From positions 1 through 20,784 of the forward strand of contig JAQGIA010000021.1 in the NCBI GenBank assembly GCA_028291445.1: a stretch of 20,784 nt of DNA, given 5' to 3'. The position numbers and the translations under genes were made by a program. This DNA is from Belnapia sp. Lineage in GTDB: Bacteria; Pseudomonadota; Alphaproteobacteria; Acetobacterales; Acetobacteraceae. Within the stretch, counting starts at the first letter, position 1. Each line of letters begins with the position of its first letter. The notes under the pieces are model-generated. The model was not told where the DNA came from and did not search any database. It saw nothing but the letters and a program-made list of their open reading frames with translations. This document shows positions 1 through 8,205 of this stretch, in pieces.

Positions 1-180
1 CCAGGCCGGGCGAGGATTGCTTTTGCTTAATGCATCCATTAGGCGGTGCAGCCTTTGCAAATGCGACGATGGAGGCCGCCCCCCGTTTAGGGACAGGATG
101 CCGCGGCGCCATCGGCAGTAAGGCGGCCCGGCTGCACGCAGGCGAGGGAATTGCCGCCTCTCGCCACAAGGGAGAATCCC

Positions 181-660
181 ATGGGGATCACGGATCGCAT
201 CTCGGCCGACGACGTCATCCTCGACCTGGCTGCCGGCAACAAGCGCAGCCTGCTCCAGACGCTCGCCGCCCAAGCCGCCCAAAGGCTCGGCCGCCCGGAA
301 AAGGAAATCCTGGACGCCCTGCAGGCGCGCGAGGCACTGGGCTCCACCGCCCTCGGCAGGGGCGTGGCGCTGCCGCATGCCCGGCTGGCCGGCGAGGCTC
401 CGCCGGTCATGCTCTTCGCGCGGCTCCGGCGGCCGATCGACTACGAGGCGAAGGACGACGAGCCGGTCGATCTCGTCATCCTGGTACTCTGGCCGGAAGC
501 CTCGCCGGAAGGCTTCCTGCCCGCCCTGTCGGAGACCTGCCGGGCCTTGCGGGAACCGCTGGTGCTACGCCAGCTTCGGGCCGTAGCGTCCGGCGAGGAG
601 GTCGTCGCGCTGCTGCACCGGCATGGTCGGCCGGCCGCCGGCGTGACCGAGGCCCTTTGA
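181..660 (+). CDS. ptsN: PtsN-like PTS EIIA domain protein (nitrogen-PTS type)
   Basis: A cytoplasmic phosphocarrier-type regulator of the PTS EIIA type-2 (fructose/nitrogen) family, 159 residues and essentially one domain. The phosphorylation-site motif GRGVALPHARL is visible, with the active histidine at about residue 66, where EIIA-Ntr proteins carry their phosphohistidine. The ATG at 181 is chosen over a TTG at 151 because AAGGGAG sits 7 bases upstream. The gene ends 41 bases before the Mrp antiporter operon on the same strand, so co-transcription is likely. EIIA-Ntr proteins are known to control K+ transport (TrkA, KdpD) in other proteobacteria, so a role in controlling the antiporter is a reasonable inference. 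It may be a paralogue rather than the chromosomal ptsN of the rpoN region, since no rpoN or hprK is nearby. Confidence 0.86.
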   Translation: MGITDRISADDVILDLAAGNKRSLLQTLAAQAAQRLGRPEKEILDALQAREALGSTALGRGVALPHARLAGEAPPVMLFARLRRPIDYEAKDDEPVDLVILVLWPEASPEGFLPALSETCRALREPLVLRQLRAVASGEEVVALLHRHGRPAAGVTEAL

Positions 661-701
661 TTCGCATCGGCCCGCTGCCCGGCCAAGCATAGGAAGACCG
701 G

Positions 702-3671
702 ATGCCCGATGCCCTGCTGCTCCTCGCCCTGGTCATCCTGCCTTTCGCGGGCGCGGTCGTGGCCGGGCTGCTGCCGAGCCATGCGCGCAATGCCGCGGCC
801 GGGCTGGCCGGCGCCATCGCCCTCGTCAGCCTTGGCCTGGTCTGGGCCGCCTATCCGACGGTGGCGGCCGGCGGCGTGCTGCGGGCCGAATTCGCCTGGA
901 TGCCGACCCTCGGGCTGAACCTGGTGCTGCGGGTCGACGGCTTCGCCTGGCTGTTCGCCGGGATGGTGACCGGGATCGGCGCGCTCGTGGTGCTCTATGC
1001 CCGGTACTACATGTCGTCCGACGATCCGGTGCCGCGCTTCTTCTCCTTCCTGCTGGCCTTCATGGGCTCGATGACGGGGATAGTAATCTCCGGCAACCTG
1101 ATCCAGCTGGCCTTCTTCTGGGAGTTGACCAGCCTCTTCTCCTTCCTGCTGATCGGCTATTGGCATCATCTGGCGGCGGCGCGGGACGGCGCGCGGATGG
1201 CGCTCACCATCACCGCCACGGGCGGGCTGGCCCTGTTCGCCGGCATGCTGGTGCTCGGCCATATCGTCGGCAGCTACGACCTCGACGTGGTGCTCGCCGC
1301 GGGCGACCGGATCCGCGAGCATCCGCTGTATCTCGTGGCGCTGATCCTCGTCGTGCTCGGGGCGCTGACGAAAAGCGCCCAATTCCCGTTCCACGTCTGG
1401 CTGCCGCATGCGATGGCGGCGCCGACGCCGGTCTCGGCCTATCTGCATTCGGCCACGCTGGTGAAGGCGGGCATCTTCCTGCTGATCCGGCTATGGCCGG
1501 TGATGGCGGGCACCGATGCCTGGGGCTGGACGGTCGGCCTGGCCGGGCTGATCACGCTGGTGCTCGGCGCCTATATCGCCATCTTCCAGAACGACCTGAA
1601 GGGGCTGCTGGCCTATTCGACCATCAGCCATCTCGGGCTGATCACGCTGCTACTCGGGCTGAAAAGCGAATTGGCACTGGTCGCGGCCATCTTTCACACC
1701 ATGAACCATGCGGCCTTCAAGGCCTCGCTGTTCATGGCGGCCGGCATCATCGACCATGAGACCGGCACGCGCGACATCCGCCGCCTGTCGGGGCTGAACC
1801 GGTCGATGCCCTTCACCGCGCGGCTGGCCCTGGTCGCCGCCGCCGCGATGGCCGGCGTGCCGCTGCTGAACGGCTTCATCTCGAAGGAGATGTTCTTCGC
1901 CGAGGCGCTTTCGGCGGAGGTGCCGGTCTCCCCGCTGCTGAACATCCTGCCCTTCGCCGCCTTGCTGGCGAGCGCCTTCAGCGTGACCTATTCGCTGCGC
2001 TTCATCCATGGCGCCTTCTTCGGCCCCGACCCGACCGACCTGCCCCGCAAGCCGCATGAGCCGGCGACCTGGATGCGCTTCCCGGTGGAGATCCTGGTGC
2101 TCACCTGCATCATGGTCGGCGTGCTGCCGGCCGCGACGGTGGGGCCGTTCCTCGATATCGCCGCGCGTTCGGTGCTGGGCGCCGCCACGCCGGTCTATAG
2201 CCTGGCGGTCTGGCACGGCTTCAACCTGCCGCTGCTGATGAGCGTCGCGGCGCTCGGCGGCGGCGTCCTGCTGTACACCTTCCTGCAACGCTATCTGCGC
2301 ACCGGCCAGGACGGGCCGCCCTGGATCCGCCGGCTGGAAGGCCAGCGCATCTTCGAGCGGACCATGGTCTACGTCTCCTGGCGCCTGGCCCGGGTGCTCG
2401 AGCAGCGGGCGGGCACGCGGCGTTTGCAGCCGCAGCTGCGGCTGGTCCTCGGCACCGCCATCCTGGCGGGGGGCGGCGCCGTATGGCTGCGGGGCTTCGG
2501 GCCCGGCAACCTGCCCCCGACGCCGGTGGACCCGATCCTCGCCATGATCTGGGTGGTGGGGGCGGCCTGCGCCCTGGGGGCGGCGTGGCAGGCGAAATTC
2601 CACCGGCTGGCGGCGCTGATCCTGGTCGGCGGGGCCGGGCTGGTGGTCTGCGTCACCTTCGTCTGGTTCTCCGCGCCCGACCTCGCGCTGACCCAGCTCA
2701 CGGTCGAGGTCGTGACCACCGTGCTGCTGCTGCTCGGCCTGCGCTGGCTGCCGAAGCGCTTCCAGAGCCAGGATGGGCAGGGCCGGGATGGACAGGGCCG
2801 CAGGAGGCAGGCCGCGGAAGTGCTGACCCGCACCCGGCGCCTGCGCGACCTCGGCATCGCGGCGGGGGCGGGAACCGGCATGGCCGCGATGGCCTATGCG
2901 GTGATGACCCGCACGCCGCCGGACCTGCTGGCGCGCCACTTCCTGGAACGCGCCTATACCGAGGGCGGCGGCACCAATGCGGTCAATGTCATCCTGGTGG
3001 ATTTCCGCGGCTTCGACACGCTCGGCGAGATCGTCGTCGTCGCCGCCGTGGCGCTCGCCACCTTCGCGCTGCTGCGCCGCTTCCGCCCCGCCCCCGACAG
3101 CCTGGAGGTCCCGGAGCACCAGCGCGACGCGGATGGCGCGGTCTCGCATGGCAACGCGGGCCAGCCGGGGACCGACTGGCTGCTGGTTCCCGCCGTGCTG
3201 ACGCGGCTGCTTTTCCCGGTCATCGTGCTGGTGGCGATCTTCCTGCTGCTGCGGGGCCACGACCTGCCGGGCGGCGGCTTCTCGGCGGGCATGGTCGTGG
3301 CGATCGCCATCATCCTGCAATACATGATCGGCGGGACGGATTGGACGGAGGACCGGCTGCGGTTGCGGCCGCATCTCTGGATCGGTACTGGCCTGCTGCT
3401 GGCGGCCGGCACCGGGCTCGCCGCCTGGCCCTTCGGGCTGCCCTTCCTCACCTCCTACTTCGCCTATGTCGACCTGCCGCTCATCGGCAAGGTGCCGATG
3501 GCCAGCGCGCTGATCTTCGATATCGGCGTCTTCGCCCTGGTCGTCGGCGCCACCCTGCTGATGCTGGTGGCGCTGGCGCATCAGTCGGTCCGCGCGCATC
3601 GCGCGACGCCGCGCATCGCCGCCGCGGTGCCGGTGCGGGACCATGCGCCGATGCCCGCGGGAGACGACTGA
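702..3671 (+). CDS. mrpA: Fused MrpA-MrpB subunit of Mrp/Pha cation:proton antiporter
   Basis: A 989-residue polytopic inner-membrane protein and the largest subunit of the multisubunit Na+(K+)/H+ antiporter. The N-terminal half is the complex-I-like proton-translocating domain. The key acidic residue is E141 (motif FFWELTS) and the key lysine is K224 (motif LTKSAQFPFHVWLP), matching the essential Glu/Lys pair known from Bacillus MrpA. A second hydrophobic segment follows a charged linker near residue 690. Residues from about 822 to 965 form a MrpB domain with the motif LRGHDLPGGGFSAG. Such A-B fusions are typical of proteobacterial group 2 (Pha/Sha) systems. The start at 702 has AGGAAG 5 bases upstream. 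Its stop overlaps the mrpC start by one base. The transported cation cannot be decided from sequence. Confidence 0.95.
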   Translation: MPDALLLLALVILPFAGAVVAGLLPSHARNAAAGLAGAIALVSLGLVWAAYPTVAAGGVLRAEFAWMPTLGLNLVLRVDGFAWLFAGMVTGIGALVVLYARYYMSSDDPVPRFFSFLLAFMGSMTGIVISGNLIQLAFFWELTSLFSFLLIGYWHHLAAARDGARMALTITATGGLALFAGMLVLGHIVGSYDLDVVLAAGDRIREHPLYLVALILVVLGALTKSAQFPFHVWLPHAMAAPTPVSAYLHSATLVKAGIFLLIRLWPVMAGTDAWGWTVGLAGLITLVLGAYIAIFQNDLKGLLAYSTISHLGLITLLLGLKSELALVAAIFHTMNHAAFKASLFMAAGIIDHETGTRDIRRLSGLNRSMPFTARLALVAAAAMAGVPLLNGFISKEMFFAEALSAEVPVSPLLNILPFAALLASAFSVTYSLRFIHGAFFGPDPTDLPRKPHEPATWMRFPVEILVLTCIMVGVLPAATVGPFLDIAARSVLGAATPVYSLAVWHGFNLPLLMSVAALGGGVLLYTFLQRYLRTGQDGPPWIRRLEGQRIFERTMVYVSWRLARVLEQRAGTRRLQPQLRLVLGTAILAGGGAVWLRGFGPGNLPPTPVDPILAMIWVVGAACALGAAWQAKFHRLAALILVGGAGLVVCVTFVWFSAPDLALTQLTVEVVTTVLLLLGLRWLPKRFQSQDGQGRDGQGRRRQAAEVLTRTRRLRDLGIAAGAGTGMAAMAYAVMTRTPPDLLARHFLERAYTEGGGTNAVNVILVDFRGFDTLGEIVVVAAVALATFALLRRFRPAPDSLEVPEHQRDADGAVSHGNAGQPGTDWLLVPAVLTRLLFPVIVLVAIFLLLRGHDLPGGGFSAGMVVAIAIILQYMIGGTDWTEDRLRLRPHLWIGTGLLLAAGTGLAAWPFGLPFLTSYFAYVDLPLIGKVPMASALIFDIGVFALVVGATLLMLVALAHQSVRAHRATPRIAAAVPVRDHAPMPAGDD

Positions 3672-4015
3672 TGGAACTGGTCCTCTCGCTCGGCATCGGC
3701 ATCCTCGCCGGCTCGGGGGTCTGGCTGCTGCTGAGGCCGCGCACCTTCCAGGTGATCATCGGCCTGGCGCTGCTGTCCTATGCCGTGAACCTGTTCATCT
3801 TCTCGACCGGCGGGCTGCGCACCGGCGCGGCCGCCATCCTGCAGGCCGGCGAGGCCGGCACCCTGGCGCGCTACGCGGACCCGCTGCCGCAGGCCCTGGT
3901 GCTGACCGCCATCGTCATCGGCTTCGCCACCACGGCGCTGCTGCTGGTCGTGCTGCTGGCGACCCGCGGCCTGACCCGGACCGACCATGTGGATGGCCGG
4001 GAGCGCGAGCCATGA
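3671..4015 (+). CDS. mrpC: Mrp antiporter subunit C
   Basis: A 114-residue membrane protein homologous to complex I subunit NuoK, with three predicted membrane helices (about residues 1-20, 27-47 and 74-98). The family signature RPRTFQVIIGLALLSYAVNL is visible near the N-terminus, followed by PLPQALVLTAIVIGFATTA in the last helix, both typical of MrpC/MnhC. The length matches the family. The start codon overlaps the mrpAB stop (TGATG) and the stop overlaps the mrpD start (ATGA), so translation is probably coupled along the operon. Confidence 0.95.
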   Translation: MELVLSLGIGILAGSGVWLLLRPRTFQVIIGLALLSYAVNLFIFSTGGLRTGAAAILQAGEAGTLARYADPLPQALVLTAIVIGFATTALLLVVLLATRGLTRTDHVDGREREP

Positions 4016-5628
4016 CGGGTTGGATGGACCACCTCATCATCGCGCCGGTCATCCTGCCGATGCTGGCGGGGATCGCCATGATCCTGGTCCGCGACCGCTG
4101 GCGCGGTGCGACGGTGCTGCTCGGCCTCGCCTCGACCGTCGGCCTCGTCGTGCTGGCCATCATGCTGATGGTGCTGGCGGATGGCCCGGTCGTGCGGGTC
4201 TACCGGCTGGGCGACTGGCCTGCGCTATTCGGCATCGTGCTGGTGCTGGACCGGCTCTCGGCGCTGATGCTGCTGCTGACCAGCCTCCTCGGCCTGGCCG
4301 CCTTCGTCTTCTCCCTGGCGCGCTGGCACCGTGCGGGCCCCCATTTCCATCCGCTGTTCCAATTCCAGCTGATGGGGCTGAACGGCGTCTTCCTGACCGG
4401 GGACCTGTTCAACCTGTTCGTCTTCTTCGAGGTGATGCTGGCCGCTTCCTATGGCCTGGCGCTGCATGGCTCGGGCACGGCGCGGGTGCGGGCGGGGCTG
4501 CACTACATCGTCGTCAACCTGGTCGCCTCGCTGCTGTTCCTGATCGGCGTCAGCGTGATCTACGGCATCGGCGGCACGCTCAACATGGCGGATCTCGCAA
4601 ACCGCATGCGTGATGTCGCCGTCGAGGACCGGGCCCTGCTGGAGGCGGGGGCCGCGCTTCTCGGCGTCGCCTTCCTCATCAAGGCCGCGATGTGGCCGCT
4701 GGGCTTCTGGCTGCCGGCGACCTATGCCGCGGCGAGCGCGCCGGCGGCGGCGATCCTCTCCATCCTGAGCAAGGTCGGCATCTATGCGGTGCTGCGGGTC
4801 TGGCTGCTGCTGTTCGGCGGGGATACCGGCGCATCCGCCGGCTTCGGCGGGACCTGGCTGACGATCGGCGGGTTGCTGACCATTGCCTTCGGCACCCTCG
4901 CCGTATTGGCGACGCAGAACCTGTCGCGGTTCGCCGGGGCCAGCCTGATGATCTCCTCCGGCACGCTGCTGGCGGCGATCGGCACCGGACAGGTGGCGGT
5001 GACGGCGGGCGCGCTGTTCTATCTGGCCGGCTCGGTCCTCGCCATCGGCAGCTTCTTCCTGCTGATCGAAATCGTCGAGCGCGGCCGTGAGGTCGGCGCC
5101 GATGTGCTCGCGGTGACGCGCGAGGCTTTCGGCACCGGCGAGGAGGAGGAGCCGGACGAGCCGGACGAGGTCGGGATCGCCATCCCCGGCACCGTCGCCA
5201 TCCTGGGCCTGGCCTTCATGATCTGCGCCCTGCTGCTTGCCGGGTTGCCGCCGCTGTCCGGCTTCCTGGCGAAATTCGCCATCCTGGCGCCGCTGCTGCG
5301 GCCGAGCGCTGCCGGGGTGCCCGCCATGACCTGGGTGCTGATGGCGGCGCTGATCCTGTCGGGGCTGGCGACGCTCATCGCGGCGGTGCGCGCCGGGATC
5401 GAATTGTTCTGGGCCTCTCCTACCGGCCGGATCCCGCGGATCAGCCTGCTGGAGATCGTGCCGATCGGGGTGCTGCTGCTGCTATGTGCCGCGCTGACGG
5501 CCGGCGCAGGCCCGGTGATGGGGTATATGCAGGCGACGGCCGATGCGCTTTACGCGCCGCAGGGCTACCTGGCCGGCGTGCTGGCGGCGCCCCCGGCGAT
5601 CCCCCCGGCGATCCCGGGAGGGCGCTGA
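4012..5628 (+). CDS. mrpD: Mrp antiporter subunit D
   Basis: A 538-residue polytopic membrane protein of the NuoL/M/N proton-channel family, the second proton-translocating subunit of the complex. The conserved residues are visible: E140 in the motif FNLFVFFEVMLAASYG and K224 in FLIKAAMWPLGFWLP, equivalent to the Glu/Lys pair known to be essential in MrpD. A short acidic loop of Glu/Asp/Pro residues lies around residues 377-387 between hydrophobic segments. The ATG at 4012 overlaps the mrpC stop; a second in-frame ATG at 4024 is possible. The C-terminus carries a small Pro-Ala-Ile repeat. mrpE starts on the base after the stop. Confidence 0.95.
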   Translation: MTGWMDHLIIAPVILPMLAGIAMILVRDRWRGATVLLGLASTVGLVVLAIMLMVLADGPVVRVYRLGDWPALFGIVLVLDRLSALMLLLTSLLGLAAFVFSLARWHRAGPHFHPLFQFQLMGLNGVFLTGDLFNLFVFFEVMLAASYGLALHGSGTARVRAGLHYIVVNLVASLLFLIGVSVIYGIGGTLNMADLANRMRDVAVEDRALLEAGAALLGVAFLIKAAMWPLGFWLPATYAAASAPAAAILSILSKVGIYAVLRVWLLLFGGDTGASAGFGGTWLTIGGLLTIAFGTLAVLATQNLSRFAGASLMISSGTLLAAIGTGQVAVTAGALFYLAGSVLAIGSFFLLIEIVERGREVGADVLAVTREAFGTGEEEEPDEPDEVGIAIPGTVAILGLAFMICALLLAGLPPLSGFLAKFAILAPLLRPSAAGVPAMTWVLMAALILSGLATLIAAVRAGIELFWASPTGRIPRISLLEIVPIGVLLLLCAALTAGAGPVMGYMQATADALYAPQGYLAGVLAAPPAIPPAIPGGR

Positions 5629-6120
5629 ATGGCCCGGCTCATTCCCTATCCGCTGTTTGCGCTGGCGCTGCTGGCGCTGTGGCTGCTGCTGGCCGGAAGC
5701 CTGACGCCGGGCACCCTCCTGCTCGGCGGTGCGCTGGCTCTCGGCGGATCCTGGGCGCTGGTGGCGCTGCCACCGCCGGAGGCGAGGCTTCACCGGCTTG
5801 GCGCCGTGCCGGGTCTCCTGTGGATGGTACTGGTGGAGGTTGTGCGGTCCAATCATGCGGTCGCCAAAATCATCCTGTGGCCCGGCCAGGCGGGGACGCG
5901 GCGTTCGGGCTTCGTGCGCATTCCGCTCGACATGCGCAGCCCCTATGGCCTGGCGGCCCTGGCCTGCATCCTGACCGCGACGCCGGGCACGGTATGGGTG
6001 GAATACGACCGGGCGGAGAGCACCGTGCTGCTGCACGTGCTCGACCTGGTCGATGAGGAGACCTGGGTCCGCACCGTCAAGGACAACTGGGAGCGCCGGC
6101 TGATGGCGATATTCGAATGA
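5629..6120 (+). CDS. mrpE: Mrp antiporter subunit E
   Basis: A 163-residue MrpE/MnhE/PhaE family protein with two N-terminal hydrophobic segments, a third around residues 55-75 and a soluble C-terminal portion. Family motifs are present: the TATPGTVWVEYD segment at about residues 118-129, followed by LLHVLDL. GGGAGG lies upstream, inside the end of mrpD, and the ATG directly abuts the mrpD stop. The last bases overlap the mrpF start (ATGA). MrpE is needed for full assembly or activity of the antiporter in studied systems. Confidence 0.93.
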   Translation: MARLIPYPLFALALLALWLLLAGSLTPGTLLLGGALALGGSWALVALPPPEARLHRLGAVPGLLWMVLVEVVRSNHAVAKIILWPGQAGTRRSGFVRIPLDMRSPYGLAALACILTATPGTVWVEYDRAESTVLLHVLDLVDEETWVRTVKDNWERRLMAIFE

Positions 6121-6398
6121 GCGCCGCGCTGCTCGGCTGGTCGGTGTTCCTGGCGCAGCTGATGCTGGTGGCGGCGATGGGTTGCGCCGCCGTTCGCATG
6201 CTGCGGGGCCCCCGGGCGCAGGACCGCGTGCTCGCGCTCGACACGATCTATGTCAATGCGATGCTGCTGCTGCTGGTCTTCGGCATCCGGACCGGCAGCA
6301 CGCATTATTTCGAGGCGGCCCTGATCATCGCGCTGCTCGGCTTCGTCGCCACCTCGGCACTGGCGAAATTCCTCATGCGCGGAGAGGTCATCGAATGA
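6117..6398 (+). CDS. mrpF: Mrp antiporter subunit F
   Basis: A 93-residue protein with three predicted membrane helices, of the length usual for MrpF/MnhF/PhaF. The motif RMLRGPRAQDRVLALD after the first helix is characteristic of the family, and a hydrophobic C-terminal segment ends in ALAKFLMRGEVIE. It overlaps mrpE by four bases (ATGA) and mrpG by four bases (ATGA), consistent with stoichiometric, coupled translation of small subunits of the complex. Confidence 0.94.
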   Translation: MSAALLGWSVFLAQLMLVAAMGCAAVRMLRGPRAQDRVLALDTIYVNAMLLLLVFGIRTGSTHYFEAALIIALLGFVATSALAKFLMRGEVIE

Positions 6399-6763
6399 TG
6401 CAGGCGGCGGAGCTTCCCCTTTGGGCCGCGGTGCCGGTATCCGTCCTGCTGCTGCTCGGGGCCGGACTGGCCCTTGTCGGATCGGTCGGGCTGCTGCGGT
6501 TGCGCAGCTTCTACGACCGCATCCATGCCCCGACCCTGGGCACGACGCTCGGCATCGGCTCCATCCTGCTGGCCTCGATGCTGTTCTTCTCGGTTTTGCA
6601 GACGCGCCTGGTCTTGCATGAGGTGCTGATCGGGATCTTCATGGTGGTCACCACGCCGGTCACGTTCATCCTGCTGTCCCGCGCGGCGTTCTACCGCGAC
6701 CAGCAGGAGGGAAATCCCGAGGTGCCGGCGTTGCCGCCGAGGCAGGACGCGCCGGAGCCGTGA
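6395..6763 (+). CDS. mrpG: Mrp antiporter subunit G
   Basis: A 122-residue protein with three membrane helices, the last gene of the antiporter operon. The hallmark MrpG segment VGLLRLRSFYDRIHAPTLG is present at about residues 28-46, followed by two further helices and a short, charged, proline-rich tail. Two consecutive ATG codons (6395 and 6398) are possible starts; the first overlaps the mrpF stop. No convincing intrinsic terminator follows. Weak dyad symmetry spans the stop codon, without a T tract. Confidence 0.94.
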   Translation: MMQAAELPLWAAVPVSVLLLLGAGLALVGSVGLLRLRSFYDRIHAPTLGTTLGIGSILLASMLFFSVLQTRLVLHEVLIGIFMVVTTPVTFILLSRAAFYRDQQEGNPEVPALPPRQDAPEP

Positions 6764-6906
6764 TGCGGCGTGCCGGCGCATCGGTATCGAAGGACGGACC
6801 TGGCCCGTTTCATGATCCCGTTGGATACGGATAGTGCCCGCGACGGGCGCTTGCGCGTAAGCTCGGCAACCAGTCGCAGCCACCAGGAAAATAGGAAACA
6901 CCGAGG

Positions 6907-8100
6907 ATGCAGCGCAGCGAGACCCGGATCCTGACGACGCATACCGGCAGCCTGCCGCGTCCGCCTTCCCTCACGCGGCTGTATGCGCAGCGTTCCATGG
7001 GCCGTGCGGTCGACGAGTCCGTGGCCGCCGAGGAAGGCCGCGCCGCGGTGCGGGCGATCGTGCCGAAGCAGGTCGAAGCCGGCCTCGACGTCATCAACAA
7101 CGGCGAACAGCAGCGCGATTCCTTCGCGCTCTATCTACGCCACCGGCTGACCGGCCTGGGCGAAGGCGGCACCCGTCACGGCTGGCAGGATATCGACAGC
7201 TATCCCGAATTCAAGGCGCAGTTCCTGGAGCAATCGACGGCCAAGGAAGCCGTCAGCAACACCAGCTACCTGCCGGCGGCGGTCGCCGAGGTCTCCTACA
7301 TCGACGACGGCGTCATGGTCGATGAATGCGACGTCTTCCGCGCGGCGCTCCAGCCGGTGAAAGGGCGCTTCGTCGAGGCATTCCTGGCCGCACCCTCGCC
7401 CGGCATCGTCGCTGCCATCGTCCAGAACCGGCATTACGCAACGGATGATGCCTATCTGGCGGCCCTCGGCGAGGCGCTGCGGATCGAGTACGAGGCGATC
7501 GTCGCGCATGGCTTCCTGCTGCAGCTCGACTGCCCCGATCTGGCGCTCGAGCGGCATTGCTCCTACCGCGACCGTCCCCTGGCGGAATTCATCGACTTCG
7601 GGGAGCGTGTCGTCGCCACCATCAACCACGCGATCCGCAACATCCCGCGCGACCGCGTCCGGCTCCATGTCTGCTGGGGCAACTACGAAGGCCCGCACGA
7701 CAGCGACGTGCCGCTGCGCGACATCCTGCCGGTGATCCTGCAGGCGAAGGTGGGCGGCTTCGTGCTGCCATTCGCCAATCCGCGGCATGCCCATGAATTC
7801 CGGCTGTTCGAGCACATGCCGCTCGCCAGCGATCAGCTGCTTGTCGCCGGCGTCATCGACACGTTGACGAATTTCATCGAGCATCCCGAGACGATCGCCG
7901 ATCGCATCGAACGGGTCGCCGCCGTCATCGGCGATCCGAAGCGGGTGCTGGCCGGCACCGACTGCGGCTTCGATACGGCGGCCGGGCGGGGACGCCTGAC
8001 CTCGGATATCGTATGGGGCAAGCTGCGGGCGCTGCGGGATGGCGCGCGTATCGCCTCCGCGCGCCTGTTTCCCGAGGGCCAGCAGGCGGAGATCGCCTGA
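6907..8100 (+). CDS. MetE C-terminal-like methyltransferase family protein (methionine synthase II-like)
   Basis: A 397-residue cytoplasmic TIM-barrel protein related to the catalytic half of cobalamin-independent methionine synthase. The N-terminus has the characteristic THTGSLPRP motif. Candidate zinc ligands are H254 and C256 (LHVCWGN) and C353 (GTDCGF). The third ligand of MetE, a glutamate, is not at the expected place; the aligned stretch reads VLPFANPRH. This length lacks the folate-binding N-terminal half of MetE, so it is one of the short stand-alone homologues whose methyl donor and acceptor are mostly unknown. The start follows an AGGA about 10 bases upstream. It lies 143 bases after mrpG and is probably a separate transcription unit. 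It should not be named metE without biochemical evidence. Confidence 0.8.
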   Translation: MQRSETRILTTHTGSLPRPPSLTRLYAQRSMGRAVDESVAAEEGRAAVRAIVPKQVEAGLDVINNGEQQRDSFALYLRHRLTGLGEGGTRHGWQDIDSYPEFKAQFLEQSTAKEAVSNTSYLPAAVAEVSYIDDGVMVDECDVFRAALQPVKGRFVEAFLAAPSPGIVAAIVQNRHYATDDAYLAALGEALRIEYEAIVAHGFLLQLDCPDLALERHCSYRDRPLAEFIDFGERVVATINHAIRNIPRDRVRLHVCWGNYEGPHDSDVPLRDILPVILQAKVGGFVLPFANPRHAHEFRLFEHMPLASDQLLVAGVIDTLTNFIEHPETIADRIERVAAVIGDPKRVLAGTDCGFDTAAGRGRLTSDIVWGKLRALRDGARIASARLFPEGQQAEIA

Positions 8101-8164
8101 TGTGCTGGCTCTGCAACGGCCGCTTCCCGCATGGTCCGGCCAGGGACGACAGCGAGACGGTACG

Positions 8165-8199
8165 GGACGCGCCGCGGCGGACAGCGACCGGGCGCGTCC
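8165..8199. terminator. Candidate bidirectional terminator hairpin
   Basis: Perfect 9-base inverted repeat (GGACGCGCC at 8165-8173 and GGCGCGTCC at 8191-8199) with a 17-base loop, in the 105-base gap between two convergent genes. The position suits transcription termination from both sides. There is no clear T tract, so intrinsic activity is uncertain. Confidence 0.4.
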
Positions 8200-8205
8200 T
8201 CCCCC

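Noticed and set aside
2772..2801. Tandem DGQGR repeat in mrpAB
   Set aside because: A two-copy repeat in a charged linker between membrane segments; ordinary low-complexity variation.
1650..3644. A 664-codon open frame on the minus strand across mrpAB
   Set aside because: It is rich in Gln, His, Arg and Asp with no hydrophobic pattern, as expected for the antisense frame of a GC-rich membrane protein gene. The mrpAB reading has clear family motifs.
5137..5170. Acidic Glu/Asp/Pro stretch in mrpD as a possible metal or calcium site
   Set aside because: Acidic loops at this place are, from memory, common in proteobacterial MrpD proteins, and no binding motif is visible.
6762..6782. GATGCG/CGCATC dyad at the end of mrpG as a terminator
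   Set aside because: Only six base pairs, overlapping the stop codon, and no T-rich tail; not convincing.
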